Notes under the pieces: generated by a model
Told to the model about the DNA's origin: nothing
The model's database searches: none
What the model saw: the letters and a program-made list of their open reading frames with translations, nothing else
NCBI GenBank assembly: GCA_945869935.1
Contig: CAMBSA010000127.1
Span: 1 to 6,188 of the forward strand
Reading direction: 5' to 3'
Length of the DNA stretch: 6,188 bases
Source: Bordetella parapertussis
GTDB taxonomy: Bacteria > Pseudomonadota > Gammaproteobacteria > Burkholderiales > SG8-39
Made by a program: the position numbers and the translations under genes
Shown: in pieces, positions 5,183 through 6,188 of the stretch
Layout of the letters: the number at the start of each line of letters is the position of its first letter
Numbering within the stretch: position 1 is the first letter of the stretch

Positions 5183-6188
5183 TTGCCGACGACCATCTCG
5201 ATCGACTGCATGGGCGGTGATCACGGGCCATCCGTGACCGTCCCGGCTGCGGTCGAATTTCTCTCGTGTCATCCGGATGGCCGGGTGATTCTCGTCGGGT
5301 TGAGTTCGGCCATCGAGTCTGAACTGCGCCAGGTCGGAGCGGACCCGCGTGGTCGGTTGAAGATCGTTCACGCGAGCGAAGTCGTGAAAATGGACGACGC
5401 GCCTGCCGTGGCGCTTCGCAGCAAAAAGGATTCCTCGATCCGAGTTGGCGTCGAACTCGTCAAATCCGGTGATGCACAGGCCTTCGTTTCGGCCGGGAAT
5501 ACAGGCGCACTGATGGCGATTTCGCGCTTCGTTCTCAAGACATTGCCGGGAATCGACCGGCCCGCGATTGTCTCTGTATTGCCTTCGATGAAAGGCAGCA
5601 CCTACGTGCTTGACCTGGGGGCCAATGTGGACTGCGGCCCCGAACACCTGCTGCAGTTCGCAATCATGGGGTCGATACTCGCGGAGTCTGTTGAACACAA
5701 GGAGCGTCCGAGAGTCGGGCTTCTGAATATCGGCGAAGAGACGATCAAGGGCAATGAGGTCGTAAAGAAGGCAGCCGAACTGCTTCGCGAAAGCGGCCTC
5801 AACTTCATCGGTAATGTTGAAGGGGATGACATCTACAAGGGCAAGTGCGACGTCATCGTATGTGACGGTTTCGTCGGCAACGTTGCGCTGAAGACATCAG
5901 AAGGGATGGCGCAGATGCTCGGTACTTTTCTGCGCGAGGAATTCACCCGCAACTGGATGACTCGTGTCGCGGCCCTTGTCGCCGCGCCGGTGCTCTCGGC
6001 GTTCAAGAAGCGTGTCGATCATCGCCGATACAATGGCGCGACGCTGATAGGACTGAAGGGTGTGGTGGTCAAGAGCCACGGTTCTGCGGACCGTTTCTCC
6101 TTCGGGCGGGCGATCGAGCGAGCGAGCGAGGAGGCGCGAAACGAAGTTGTCAGCCGGATTTCCCAACGCCTCGGAACTATGGAGAACG
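5183..6188 (+). CDS. plsX: Phosphate acyltransferase PlsX (cut by window edge)
   Basis: PlsX transfers fatty acids from acyl-ACP to phosphate, giving acyl-phosphate, which PlsY uses to start phospholipid synthesis. It is cytoplasmic and membrane-associated. The frame gives 335 residues and is still open at the last base; family members run to about 340-355, so only a short tail is missing. Hallmarks are [12 protein letters not shown] (5-16), [10 protein letters not shown] (103-112), LDLGANVDC (143-151), NIGEE-KGNE (182-192) and [15 protein letters not shown] (227-241). The start is TTG at 5183. An in-frame stop at 5159-5161 limits extension, and the ATG at 5210 would cut off the first strand and half of the DCMGGDHGP motif. 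A modest GAGAG (5171-5175) lies 7 nt upstream of the TTG. It follows rpmF by 73 nt; fabH is the expected next gene. Confidence 0.96.
   Translation, partial: MPTTISIDCMGGDHGPSVTVPAAVEFLSCHPDGRVILVGLSSAIESELRQVGADPRGRLKIVHASEVVKMDDAPAVALRSKKDSSIRVGVELVKSGDAQAFVSAGNTGALMAISRFVLKTLPGIDRPAIVSVLPSMKGSTYVLDLGANVDCGPEHLLQFAIMGSILAESVEHKERPRVGLLNIGEETIKGNEVVKKAAELLRESGLNFIGNVEGDDIYKGKCDVIVCDGFVGNVALKTSEGMAQMLGTFLREEFTRNWMTRVAALVAAPVLSAFKKRVDHRRYNGATLIGLKGVVVKSHGSADRFSFGRAIERASEEARNEVVSRISQRLGTMEN

Noticed and set aside
5090..5698. Minus-strand open frame of 202 codons over plsX
   Set aside because: A shadow of plsX, whose family motifs are unbroken in the plus frame; no domain is seen in the antisense product.
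1..6188. Search for mobile elements, CRISPR repeats, toxin-antitoxin or defence genes
   Set aside because: Every substantial stretch is explained by conserved housekeeping genes or short regulatory gaps; no transposase, integrase, repeat array or accessory gene was seen.

Overview
This is a compact chromosomal housekeeping segment from a proteobacterium, most likely a betaproteobacterium. No insertion sequence, phage gene, CRISPR array, tRNA or rRNA is visible. The assignment rests on gene order: a divergent rne/rluC pair, then a HAD phosphatase, a small Rieske protein and an S49 peptidase downstream of rluC, followed by maf and the yceD-rpmF-plsX lipid/ribosome cluster. I recall this order from betaproteobacteria. 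The protein sequences fit, but I could not search for the nearest relative, and the order or family is not determined. Coding DNA is GC-rich throughout, and nothing suggests recent transfer.

Layout. Positions 1-344 (minus strand) hold the first 114 codons of rne (RNase E), which runs off the left edge. A 368-bp divergent intergenic region (345-712) follows. It must carry the rne leader and the promoter for the rightward block, and it contains several inverted repeats. The rightward block is rluC (713-1678), a phosphoglycolate-phosphatase-like HAD hydrolase (1740-2390), a 118-residue Rieske protein (2369-2725) and a short SppA-type signal peptide peptidase (2715-3665). The last three genes overlap (22 nt, then 11 nt), so they are probably translated as a coupled set. 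maf/yceF (3674-4249) lies on the minus strand and converges on sppA with only 8 nt between stop codons. A 152-bp divergent region (4250-4401) carries the best promoter in the window, just upstream of yceD (4402-4887). It is followed by rpmF (ribosomal protein L32, 4930-5109) and plsX (from 5183), which runs off the right edge.

How the genes work together. The theme is RNA and ribosome maintenance plus the envelope. RNase E matures and degrades RNA, RluC modifies 23S rRNA, YceD is linked to 23S rRNA accumulation, and L32 is part of the large subunit. PlsX starts phospholipid synthesis and SppA degrades signal peptides in the membrane. Maf/YceF and the HAD protein are small-molecule or nucleotide clean-up phosphatases.

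I found no new biological system. The points most worth a second look are a near-consensus promoter that would make the yceD transcript leaderless, the absence of a Shine-Dalgarno sequence at maf, the structured rne/rluC intergenic region, and an overlapping Rieske protein of unknown job with a long iron-sulfur loop spacing.
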